Assembly: GCA_017936125.1 (NCBI GenBank)
Contig: JAGBGE010000020.1
Location: forward strand, 1 to 9,437
Source of the DNA: Clostridia bacterium
Lineage (GTDB): Bacteria; Bacillota_A; Clostridia; Oscillospirales; CAG-272
Direction: 5' to 3'
DNA length: 9,437 nt
The notes under the pieces were generated by a model, which saw only the letters and a list, made by a program, of their open reading frames with translations, did not search any database and was not told the origin of the DNA. The translations under genes and the position numbers were made by a program. This document shows positions 1 through 6,890 of the stretch, piece after piece; the stretch's first letter is position 1, and each line of letters begins with the position of its first letter.

Positions 1-623
1 AGACTGATCCTGTAACCGGATTCGTTCTTGAAAATTCTGTTGCAACCAGCGCTATGAATGATGAAATAGTTTCTGAGTCCAATCCTTATGCAAGCGCTGC
101 AAAGGCTAACGTAGAGACTGATCCTGTAACCGGATTTGTTCTTGAGAACACCGTTGCAACCAGCGCAATGAATGACGAAATCGTCAGCGAGTCTAATCCT
201 TACGCAAGTGCGGCTAAGTCTAACGTAGAGACCGATCCTGTAACCGGATTTGTGCTTGAAAATGCTGTTGCTACAAGCGCAATGAATGACGAAATCGTTA
301 GTGAGTCTAGTCCTTACGCAAGTGCGGCTAAGTCTAATGTAGAGACCGATCCTGTAACCGGATTCGTGCTTGAGAACACCGTTGCGACCAGCGCAATGAA
401 TGACGAAATTGTTAGCGAAGCTAATTCTTACGCAAGCGCTGCAAAGGCGAACGTAGAGACCGATCCTGCAACCGGATTCGTTCTTGAAAATGCTGCTTCT
501 ACAAGCGCAATGAATGACGAAATCGTCAGCGAAGCTAATCCTTACGCAAGCGCGGCTAAGCCTAACGTAGAGACTGCACCTGTAGTAAGCTTCGTGCTTG
601 AAGACGCCGGAAAGGCAACTGTT
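1..623 (+). repeat. 114-bp in-frame tandem repeats
   Basis: Units lie at 54-167, 168-281, 282-395, 396-509 and 510-623, with the last 53 bases of another unit at 1-53. Each encodes 38 residues: MNDEIVSE, then S/A-N-PYASAAK, then NVETDPVTGFVLEN, then a variable end with ATSA. Units 1-3 are nearly identical as protein but differ at synonymous sites. Unit 4 has a few changes, and unit 5 is diverged in its second half (ETAPVVSFVLED). The ATG at 624 continues the register into a more degenerate zone. The array extends past the left edge, so the copy number is unknown. Confidence 0.95.
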
Positions 624-1883
624 ATGCAGGATTCTGACGATTATCACAGCATCGACGAAACACCGATTGATGCGCCCGTGGCACAGAACCTCTTCGACGT
701 TGCGGAGGAATATGAAAGCTTGACCGTGATTGACGGCACTGTTGAAACCACTCCTATGGACGACAGCATCGAATCGCTCTCGTTTGTTGAGATGACCTCG
801 ATTGACGAGTCCGCAGAGCATGAAAGCAGAAGAGTACCTGCTGAAATTTATATCAGCGAGGCTGTAGAAACTACACCTCTCTATGATCTTGATCCCACCG
901 AGATGGTTTACGAGATTGAAATCAAGGAAAACTATCAGCAGGACGACACCAATTACACCGTTAACAAGGTATCCGCAATCCCCTCGAAGAGTGGAACTAT
1001 GTCACACGAGATTCCTATGATTCCTACTATGCCTTCGAGATCCGCAAGCGGAGTTCCTACTGCATCTAATTCCAATCCGTTCGTGCTTCCTGCTACTCCG
1101 GAGGGAAGAGCTCAGATGGCAACCTACAATGCAACGTCTGAGAACAATGACCAGACAGCCGGTGAGCAGAATGCAAGCGAAGGAAATGATATTCGCGTCG
1201 CTCCTATGATTGACATTTCGGGAAGAAAAGAAGAAGCTCCCGCCACCAGCGAAGCTCCTGCTACGTACGCTCCCGCACCCGTGTCAAGCTATACCGAAGC
1301 GCCTGCTCCCGAGAAGGAAACTGTTATAGTCGCAGATGCTGACGTTGAGATTATCGACGGTAGCGAGTCTGAGACGGTTGACGTCGAGCCCGAGGCAATC
1401 CCCGTTCCTGAGGAGCCTGTTGAGGAACCTGCCGAGGAACCTGCCGAGGAACCTGCCGAGGAACCTGCCGAGGAACCTGCCGAGGAACCCGTCGAGGAAC
1501 CTGCTGAGGAGCCTGTTGAGGAGCCTGAGCATGCGCCCATCTTCACCGATGCGGAGCACGCCGACGAGCTTATCACCGACGAGGAGGCAGAGACACTTAT
1601 CGAAATCATCGAGGATGATGATGACGACACTCCCGCATCCGAGAGAACCGGAAAGCTCGGAGCAATCAACCTCGATACGATCTGCGAGCACTATGAGAAT
1701 GGCGACAAGGTAACACTTGACGATCTCAAGGCGAAGAAGCTCCTTCCCAAGAACACAGGAAGAGTTAAGATTCTCGCGCGTGGTATTATGACCAAGCAGC
1801 TCGAAATCGTGGCTGATAAATTCTCACTCCAGGCTGTAAAGATGATCACCCTTGCCGGTGGCCATGCAGAGCAGCACAAGTAA
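1..1883 (+). CDS. Repetitive acidic protein with C-terminal uL15-like domain, 5' partial
   Basis: The reading frame is open from the left edge, and bases 3-53 encode the end of another repeat unit. The gene therefore starts outside the window, and the ATG at 54 is only the first Met of an internal repeat. Numbering from that Met (609 residues), the protein has: five 38-residue repeats (1-190) beginning MNDEIVSE; an acidic zone of decayed repeats (about 191-300) that keeps VETTP motifs; a Pro/Ala/Ser/Thr-rich linker (about 320-450); an EEPA/EEPV tract (453-491); an Asp-rich stretch; and a compact C-terminal domain (about 529-609). That last domain reads like the C-terminal half of ribosomal protein uL15 (Pfam Ribosomal_L27A): INLD, YENGDKVT, a VKIL-x-RG turn, TKQL, DKFS and a closing AGGHAE. 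The basic N-terminal half of true L15 is not seen. No membrane segment or sorting motif is visible in this part. The C-terminal homology is recognised from memory, and the biological role is unknown. Confidence 0.85.
   Translation, partial: TDPVTGFVLENSVATSAMNDEIVSESNPYASAAKANVETDPVTGFVLENTVATSAMNDEIVSESNPYASAAKSNVETDPVTGFVLENAVATSAMNDEIVSESSPYASAAKSNVETDPVTGFVLENTVATSAMNDEIVSEANSYASAAKANVETDPATGFVLENAASTSAMNDEIVSEANPYASAAKPNVETAPVVSFVLEDAGKATVMQDSDDYHSIDETPIDAPVAQNLFDVAEEYESLTVIDGTVETTPMDDSIESLSFVEMTSIDESAEHESRRVPAEIYISEAVETTPLYDLDPTEMVYEIEIKENYQQDDTNYTVNKVSAIPSKSGTMSHEIPMIPTMPSRSASGVPTASNSNPFVLPATPEGRAQMATYNATSENNDQTAGEQNASEGNDIRVAPMIDISGRKEEAPATSEAPATYAPAPVSSYTEAPAPEKETVIVADADVEIIDGSESETVDVEPEAIPVPEEPVEEPAEEPAEEPAEEPAEEPAEEPVEEPAEEPVEEPEHAPIFTDAEHADELITDEEAETLIEIIEDDDDDTPASERTGKLGAINLDTICEHYENGDKVTLDDLKAKKLLPKNTGRVKILARGIMTKQLEIVADKFSLQAVKMITLAGGHAEQHK
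1410..1526 (+). repeat. 12-bp EEPA/EEPV-coding repeat tract
   Basis: About nine and three-quarter copies of a 12-bp unit (consensus gaggaacctgcc) encode EEPV, then five EEPA, then EEPV, EEPA, EEPV and EEP. The middle copies (about 1428-1490) are almost identical at DNA level, so slippage could change the copy number without shifting the frame. The encoded chain is a strongly negative, proline-spaced linker just before the uL15-like domain. Confidence 0.93.
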
Positions 1884-1893
1884 AAATTAAATA

Positions 1894-1923
1894 TCCTGCG
1901 GATACTAAACGGTGTCCGCAGGA
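1894..1923. other. 12-bp inverted repeat after the repetitive-protein gene
   Basis: tcctgcggatac (1894-1905) pairs with gtgtccgcagga (1912-1923) through one G-T wobble, around a 6-nt loop. It begins 10 nt after the stop codon. No T-run follows on the + strand, so it is not a classic terminator by itself. On the - strand it is followed by a T-rich stretch, so it may act as a backup terminator for the GH2 gene or as a 3' stabilising hairpin. Confidence 0.6.
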
Positions 1924-1926
1924 ATA

Positions 1927-1965
1927 AAAAACCGCTTTTCACAACGAAAAGCGGTTTTTGTTTTT
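1927..1965. terminator. Shared bidirectional rho-independent terminator
   Basis: A 14-bp perfect stem (1927-1940 with 1946-1959) has a ccgc/gcgg core and a 5-nt loop, acaac. On the + strand it is followed by ttttt-g-ttttt (1955-1965), ending transcription of the repetitive-protein gene. On the - strand the left arm supplies a T-run directly after the stop of the convergent GH2 gene, so one hairpin can serve both genes. Confidence 0.9.
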
Positions 1966-3679
1966 ACCTATTTATTATATTATACAGTCTTTGCATAACT
2001 GTGTTAGTTCTGTCCACGTCGAGTTTCACGCATCTGCGGTCGTAGGTGATAAGACCGTTCGTTTCGTCCTCAACGTCAGAAATCTGCGTATAGACAAGAG
2101 CGCATACGCCCTTTTCAATAAGCGGCTCAATCTCGTCGGAATAGAGTCCGAGGAATGCGTCCTCGAAGTCCTTTTGACTCTCAAAAATACTGTAGCCGTA
2201 GTTGTTAGAGCCGAAAAGGTGACCGTCTACGCGGTAAGAATAACCGCCAAACTCGCTGATGACGAGAGGTCTCTCGGGCACTTTTTCAACCTTAACCGGC
2301 TTGAAATAAACGTGACGCGAGTCAACGTCGCTCTTCGACCTGACGAACCAGCCCGACGTGGTATCAATAATTCTCGTCGACTCGACTCGCTTAACCTTCT
2401 CGTACATCTCGTCGGCGCGGAACTGACCCCAGCCCTCGTTGAATATGGTGTAATAAAGTATCGAGGGAAAGTTGTATAGGTGCTCGAAAATATCGTAGGT
2501 GTGCTGCTCAAAAATCGCTCTCGAGCGCTTGTTTGGGTGCAGAAGCTTATCGGGGAAGCGCTTCATACCGATAGTCGGAAGAACGGTGTCAAAGATGTAG
2601 GAATATCCCGAATTGTTGACCATATCCTGAAATACCACCATACCGAGCTTGTCGCAGAGATGATAGAATATCTCGGGCTCAATCTTGATATGCTTGCGCA
2701 GCATATTGAAGCCGAGCTTTTTTGCCGTCAGAATATCGTCCTCGTAGCCTCGCGAGGTCGCGGGAAGGAGATTGCCGTCGGGGAAGTAGCCTTGGTCGAG
2801 CAGACCGTTGAAGAGGTAGGGCTTGCCGTTGAGGAGCAGCCTCGGAATTCCGTTCACCACGCCTGTGGTAATCTCACGGAGCGCAAAGTAGCTCTCGACT
2901 CTGTCATCTCCCGACTCAAGCGAGAATCTGTAAAGATAAGGACTTTCGGGAGTCCAGAGCTTGATTTCCTTCGGCGTAAGAGCTATCTCATCGCCCGAGA
3001 ATTCAAAGACCTCACCGCTATCGAGCAGCGTGAGCTTTTTCTCGCTATCACCGCCGATAACCTCAATTTTCACCTCGGTTGCCGAGGGAGTAATCCTCAG
3101 CCCTTCAATATAACCGTTCGGCACGCTCTCGAGCCACACCGTCTGCCATATGCCACTCGTCGGGGTGTACCACATTCCGCCTCTGTCTCGCTTTTGCTTG
3201 CCATAGGGGTAAAGCTCGGAGAGATTGTCGATAACCCTAAGGTACAGCTCGTTCTCGCCGTCAACGATGACCTCGCTGACGTCGGCAGAGAAGGGGAGAT
3301 AACCGCCCTCGTGGCGCAGAATATGCTTACCGTTAAGGTATGCGTCACAAATCGTGTCCACTGCGCCGAAGTGCAAAATCAGTCGCCCCTTATTGAAGCC
3401 CTCGGGAATCGAAAAGCTGCGTCTGTAATGCATAACGCTGCCTGCGGGAATCTCCGCCTGAATGCCTGAAATCAGGCTCTCGGGAGGGAAGGGAACGAGA
3501 ATTTTTTCTTTATATTCGGGGATTTTATCGCCCTTGCAGACCGCAAAATCCCACGCGCCGTTAAGGCAGAGGAAGGAATCACGCACCATAGAGGGACGGG
3601 GATATTCATTCCAAGGCATCCTTGCGTCCATCTCGGAGAGATATGGGGTTATGAGCGTCGGGAATATTTCTTTTTTCAT
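1964..3679 (-). CDS. Glycoside hydrolase family 2 protein (beta-galactosidase/beta-glucuronidase-like)
   Basis: This 571-residue protein has the GH2 layout: an N-terminal jelly-roll sugar-binding domain (about 33-185, with LNGAWDF at 39-45 and RGGMWYTPTSGIWQTVWLE at 166-184), an immunoglobulin-like beta-sandwich (about 186-272), and a TIM barrel to the end. The likely acid/base is Glu415 in FNEGWGQF and the likely nucleophile is Glu476 in ISEFGG. These enzymes hydrolyse terminal beta-linked sugars with retention of configuration. The length resembles GusA-type enzymes and is far below LacZ. However, the NxK motif that reads glucuronate is not seen after the nucleophile, so galactose or another sugar is as likely. 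No signal peptide is present, implying cytoplasmic action on imported oligosaccharides or glycosides. The start is supported by GAGG at 3687-3690, 7 nt upstream. The gene stands alone, without a sugar transporter or regulator beside it here. Confidence 0.9.
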   Translation of the reverse strand: MKKEIFPTLITPYLSEMDARMPWNEYPRPSMVRDSFLCLNGAWDFAVCKGDKIPEYKEKILVPFPPESLISGIQAEIPAGSVMHYRRSFSIPEGFNKGRLILHFGAVDTICDAYLNGKHILRHEGGYLPFSADVSEVIVDGENELYLRVIDNLSELYPYGKQKRDRGGMWYTPTSGIWQTVWLESVPNGYIEGLRITPSATEVKIEVIGGDSEKKLTLLDSGEVFEFSGDEIALTPKEIKLWTPESPYLYRFSLESGDDRVESYFALREITTGVVNGIPRLLLNGKPYLFNGLLDQGYFPDGNLLPATSRGYEDDILTAKKLGFNMLRKHIKIEPEIFYHLCDKLGMVVFQDMVNNSGYSYIFDTVLPTIGMKRFPDKLLHPNKRSRAIFEQHTYDIFEHLYNFPSILYYTIFNEGWGQFRADEMYEKVKRVESTRIIDTTSGWFVRSKSDVDSRHVYFKPVKVEKVPERPLVISEFGGYSYRVDGHLFGSNNYGYSIFESQKDFEDAFLGLYSDEIEPLIEKGVCALVYTQISDVEDETNGLITYDRRCVKLDVDRTNTVMQRLYNIINR

Positions 3680-3713
3680 TATAAAACCTCAAAAATTTTA
3701 TTCATCTTTCTTT

Positions 3714-3742
3714 ATTTTACCATTACAAGCGCATAAATACAA
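3714..3742 (-). promoter_or_regulatory. Probable SigA-type promoter for the GH2 gene
   Basis: Read on the - strand: TTGTAT (3742-3737), a 17-nt spacer, and TAAAAT (3719-3714), about 35 nt upstream of the GH2 start codon. Each box is one to two bases from consensus and the spacing is ideal. The surrounding DNA is AT-rich, so alternative boxes are possible. No clear operator palindrome is visible. Confidence 0.5.
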
Positions 3743-3817
3743 TACTTTTTATAAATATTTATGAACAATAGACAAAAAAGCACTCTTTTTTTCTAACTCC
3801 ATTTAAGCTAAAAAATG

Positions 3818-3846
3818 TTGAAAAAGAGAAAGCCTTGTGCTATAAT
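3818..3846 (+). promoter_or_regulatory. Strong SigA-type promoter of the four-gene operon
   Basis: TTGAAA (3818-3823), a 17-nt spacer, and a perfect TATAAT (3841-3846). Transcription would begin near 3852-3854, giving a leader of about 50 nt before the ATG at 3905. The leader is too short for a riboswitch and contains no T-box or attenuator. The near-consensus boxes suggest steady housekeeping expression. Confidence 0.82.
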
Positions 3847-3904
3847 ATATAATGTTGAATTATTATTTTTCGACGAAACAGCACAGTGAAAGGGTGTGAT
3901 AGCA

Positions 3905-5392
3905 ATGTTCAAAGAGGGCTTTGATAACGACAAATACTTAAAGCTACAGTCGCAGAAAATCAAGGAGCGCATCTCGCTTTTCGGCGAGCGACTTTATCTC
4001 GAATTCGGAGGCAAGATTTTCGACGACTTTCACGCATCAAGAGTCCTTCCGGGGTTCTCTCCCGACAGTAAGATTAAGATGCTTATTGAGCTTCGTGACG
4101 AGGCTGAGATTATAGTAACCATAAACACGGAGGATATCGAGAAAAACAAGGTCAGAGGCGACCTCGGTATAACCTACGACGTCGACGTTTTGCGCCATAT
4201 AGACGCATTCCGCGGCTACGGACTTTACGTTGGCTCGGTCGTTATGACGAGATACAAGGATAATCCGACGGCAGACGCCTTCAAGAAAAAGCTTGAAAAG
4301 CTCGGCATCAAGGTGTACAAGCACTATGAGATAGACGGCTATCCGCACAACATTCCGCTTATCGTATCCGAGAACGGCTACGGCAGGAACGAATATGCCG
4401 AGACCACGCGCTCGTTGGTAGTCGTAACTGCTCCCGGCCCAGGCTCGGGCAAGATGGCTACCTGCCTCTCGCAGATATACCACGAGAGCAAGATGGGCAG
4501 GAAGTCGGGATATGCGAAGTTCGAGACCTTCCCCGTATGGAATCTCCCACTCAGCCACCCTGTGAACATTGCCTACGAGGCAGCGACCGCTGACTTAAAC
4601 GACGTCAATATGCTCGACCCCTTCCACCTCGAGGCATACGGTCAGACCACCGTCAATTACAACCGTGACGTTGAGGTGTTCCCGGTGCTTCGCTCGATGC
4701 TAAAGGGGATTCTCGGTGAGTGTCCGTATAAGTCACCGACAGATATGGGCGTTAATATGGCAGGCTTCTGCATTTACGACGACGATGCCGTCTGCGACGC
4801 AGCGAAGCAGGAGACGATAAGACGGTATTACTCAGCCCTTTGCGATAGGAGAAAGGGCTGTGACAACGAGGTAGAGGTGCAGAAAATCGAGATGCTGATG
4901 CAGAAGCTCTCCTGCGTTCCCGAGGTTGACCGCAGGTGTGTTGCGACGGCGCTTAAGAGAGAAGAGGAAACGGGCGCGCCTGCCGTAGCGATAGAGCTTG
5001 ACGATGGCAGAATAGTGACGGGCAAGACCTCGTCGCTTCTCGGCGCTGCCAGCGCGGCGGTGCTGAACGCTCTGAAGCTGCTTTCGGGCATTGACAAGGA
5101 AATAGACGTTATTTCCTCGGAGATACTCGAGCCTATACAGAAGCTCAAGACGCAGAATCTCGGCAACCACAACCCCCGTTTGCATATTGATGAGGTGTTG
5201 ATTGCTCTCTCGGTTTCCGCGGTAAACAATCCCTGCTCGCGCAGAGCGCTCGAGGCTCTGCCGAGAATCAGATACGGAGAGGCTCACTCTACGGTAATTC
5301 TCTCGCAGGCAGATACGGCAACCTTCCGCAAGCTTGGCGTGAATCTTTCCTGCGAGCCTAAATATCAGACTAAAAAATTATTCCACAGATAA
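3905..5392 (+). CDS. DUF1846 (UPF0371) family protein
   Basis: A 495-residue soluble protein, full length for the DUF1846/UPF0371 family, whose molecular function is not established. Family hallmarks visible are [15 protein letters not shown] near the N-terminus (5-19), an APGPGSGK glycine-rich loop (176-183) after a hydrophobic strand, [20 protein letters not shown] (202-221), [21 protein letters not shown] (226-246) and TTVNYNRD (248-255). The loop resembles a P-loop but departs from strict Walker A: Met follows the Lys, and the leading A/G is one residue out of place. Nucleotide binding is therefore a guess. ATG 3905 is preferred because AAAGGG (3889-3894) sits 10 nt upstream; an in-frame GTG at 3896 would nearly touch that site. 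It is the first gene of the operon, and the next gene's ribosome binding site overlaps its stop codon. Confidence 0.93.
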   Translation: MFKEGFDNDKYLKLQSQKIKERISLFGERLYLEFGGKIFDDFHASRVLPGFSPDSKIKMLIELRDEAEIIVTINTEDIEKNKVRGDLGITYDVDVLRHIDAFRGYGLYVGSVVMTRYKDNPTADAFKKKLEKLGIKVYKHYEIDGYPHNIPLIVSENGYGRNEYAETTRSLVVVTAPGPGSGKMATCLSQIYHESKMGRKSGYAKFETFPVWNLPLSHPVNIAYEAATADLNDVNMLDPFHLEAYGQTTVNYNRDVEVFPVLRSMLKGILGECPYKSPTDMGVNMAGFCIYDDDAVCDAAKQETIRRYYSALCDRRKGCDNEVEVQKIEMLMQKLSCVPEVDRRCVATALKREEETGAPAVAIELDDGRIVTGKTSSLLGAASAAVLNALKLLSGIDKEIDVISSEILEPIQKLKTQNLGNHNPRLHIDEVLIALSVSAVNNPCSRRALEALPRIRYGEAHSTVILSQADTATFRKLGVNLSCEPKYQTKKLFHR

Positions 5393-5403
5393 GGAGAAGA
5401 TGT

Positions 5404-6216
5404 ATGGAATTCAGTGTAAACCATCCGATACTGTTCGTGCTCGTCGGCATAATTATCGCCGCAGTGCTTGGACAGTCGGTGTATTTCCTTTTGAAATCGG
5501 TTAAGCGCGCCAAAGAGATTAAAATGGACTCCGCGCTTATCAGAAAGACCGTAATCACTGCCGCTATCTTCACGGTAGCTCCCGCGATAGCGATAGTTAT
5601 CACGGTTATCTCGCTTTCGCAGTCGCTGGGAATCGCGCTCCCCTGGCTCAGGCTTTCGGTAGTCGGCTCGCTCTCATACGAGGCAATAGCCGCAGCCAAC
5701 GCCGCCAGCGGTATGGACACGACTCTCGCCGCCCTCGCAGGCAATATGAACGCAAGTCAGTATCTTACTATATCAATAGTTATGACCATTTCTATTATGG
5801 TCGGTATCTGGCTCGTTCCCGCTATTGCGAAGAAGTATCAGAGCGGTCTTATGACATTTGAGAACAAGGACAAGAAGTGGAGCGACATTCTTCAGAACTC
5901 GCTCTTTATCGGTATGATTTCGGCATTCGTTGGCTTCGTGTTCTGCGACGTCAGCCGTCTTTGGAGCGAGAATGCGAGATTAGTCGAGGTTACTAATCAG
6001 TACACAGGATTGAAGGAAACCGTAGAATATACCGCCACCTCGGGACTTATTCCCGTAGTTGTAATGGTGGTCAGCGCGCTTTGTATGTGCATCTGCGGTC
6101 TGCTTATCAACAAGCTTAAATGGAAGTGGGTTAACGACTATGCGCTTCCCATATGCATGATAATCGGTATGGCTGTTGCTATCCCCGTCACCGCATGGCT
6201 TGGTATGGAGGTGTGA
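5404..6216 (+). CDS. DUF5058 family integral membrane protein
   Basis: A 270-residue protein with about six membrane helices (approximately 8-30, 49-75, 120-142, 165-185, 213-235 and 245-266). I recognise the DUF5058 pattern: an N-terminal NHPILFVLVG, an AQSV/GQSVYFLLKS-type end to helix 1, and a conserved PWLRLSVVGSLSYE segment (80-93) after helix 2. That segment may be a re-entrant or substrate-facing loop. The family has no assigned function, and its hydrophobic profile suits a permease subunit. AAGGAG (5391-5396) lies 7 nt upstream of this ATG and overlaps the stop of the DUF1846 gene, indicating translational coupling. The stop is 1 nt before the next start, so the two membrane proteins are probably made in fixed ratio and may form one complex. 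That partnership is inferred from context. Confidence 0.87.
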   Translation: MEFSVNHPILFVLVGIIIAAVLGQSVYFLLKSVKRAKEIKMDSALIRKTVITAAIFTVAPAIAIVITVISLSQSLGIALPWLRLSVVGSLSYEAIAAANAASGMDTTLAALAGNMNASQYLTISIVMTISIMVGIWLVPAIAKKYQSGLMTFENKDKKWSDILQNSLFIGMISAFVGFVFCDVSRLWSENARLVEVTNQYTGLKETVEYTATSGLIPVVVMVVSALCMCICGLLINKLKWKWVNDYALPICMIIGMAVAIPVTAWLGMEV

Positions 6217-6217
6217 T

Positions 6218-6889
6218 ATGAAGAATAATAAGAATTTGACATATATGGACAGCGTTCACCGCGACGGCAGAATATGGAACATATCAATGATGATACTTAT
6301 GCTTATGTTCCCCGTGGCAGTAGCGCTCATCTTCGGTGAGTCGCCCGATTGGCGAGGCGTCGGACTCGGACTTCTTGCGACAGCGCCTATGTACTGGGCG
6401 GTTGGCGTGGTTGAGGTTATCACCTACATTCCCATGCTTGGCGCAGGCGGCTCCTACCTCTCCTTCGTGACGGGTAACATCTCTAACCTCAAGCTTCCTT
6501 GCGCTATCAACGCGCTCGAGAATGCCAAGGTTGACGCCAAGAGCGAGGAGGGCGAGATTATTTCGACCATCTCCATCGCGGTTTCCTCTATCGTGACTAC
6601 GGCTATTATCGCTATCGGTGTGCTGCTTATCGTACCGCTTCAGCCGATACTCGAGTCGCCTGTATTAAAGCCTGCCTTCGACCAGATGCTCCCCGCGCTC
6701 TTCGGCGCACTTGGCGTAGCGCTTATCTCTAAGAATTGGAAGCTTGCCATCGCACCCGTAGCGCTTATGCTCATACTCTTCGTATTCGTTCCCGCACTCG
6801 ACTCGGGAATGGTGGGAATTATGGTTCCCGTTGGCGTTATTTTCACGATTATCGTCTCGAGAATTCTTTATAAGAAAGGCTTGATTTAA
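6218..6889 (+). CDS. Small polytopic membrane protein, likely partner of the DUF5058 protein
   Basis: A 223-residue protein I cannot assign to a named family. It has a short charged N-terminus, then about six hydrophobic segments (roughly 21-40, 46-70, 113-139, 155-170, 177-193 and 196-215). Between the second and third lies a conserved-looking GAGGSYLSFVTGNISNLKLP stretch (75-94), rich in Gly, Ser and Asn. Such loops often line a transport path, but that is inference. A charged soluble loop (about 100-112, DAKSEEGE) follows. ATG 6218 is chosen because GGAGGT (6207-6212) lies 5 nt upstream; a longer frame back to 6176 would overlap the DUF5058 gene and has no such site. The tight spacing on both sides ties it to the DUF5058 protein and the M20 peptidase. 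Confidence 0.85.
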   Translation: MKNNKNLTYMDSVHRDGRIWNISMMILMLMFPVAVALIFGESPDWRGVGLGLLATAPMYWAVGVVEVITYIPMLGAGGSYLSFVTGNISNLKLPCAINALENAKVDAKSEEGEIISTISIAVSSIVTTAIIAIGVLLIVPLQPILESPVLKPAFDQMLPALFGALGVALISKNWKLAIAPVALMLILFVFVPALDSGMVGIMVPVGVIFTIIVSRILYKKGLI

Positions 6890-6890
6890 T

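Noticed and set aside
54..56. ATG at 54 as the start of the repetitive protein
   Set aside because: The frame is open upstream to the window edge and bases 3-53 encode the end of another repeat. The same Met begins every unit and has no ribosome binding site.
1..623. The 114-bp repeats as a CRISPR array
   Set aside because: The repeats are contiguous and coding, with no unique spacers and a unit far too long.
1284..1713. Open frames on both strands over the EEPA tract, encoding Arg/Leu-rich or Ser/Gly-rich repeats
   Set aside because: They arise from reading the 12-bp repeat in other frames; the acidic frame is continuous with the repeats upstream and the uL15-like domain downstream.
2480..3469. 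329-codon open frame on the + strand inside the GH2 gene
   Set aside because: It is antisense to a well-supported GH2 gene with both catalytic glutamates, has no ribosome binding site, and its translation resembles no family. It is a codon-bias shadow.
3896..3898. GTG as the start of the DUF1846 gene
   Set aside because: It is 1 nt from the AAAGGG site, too close for initiation. ATG 3905 has normal spacing and fits the family N-terminus.
6176..6217. Longer N-terminus for the second membrane protein
   Set aside because: It would overlap the DUF5058 gene by 41 nt with no ribosome binding site. GGAGGT before ATG 6218 decides the start.
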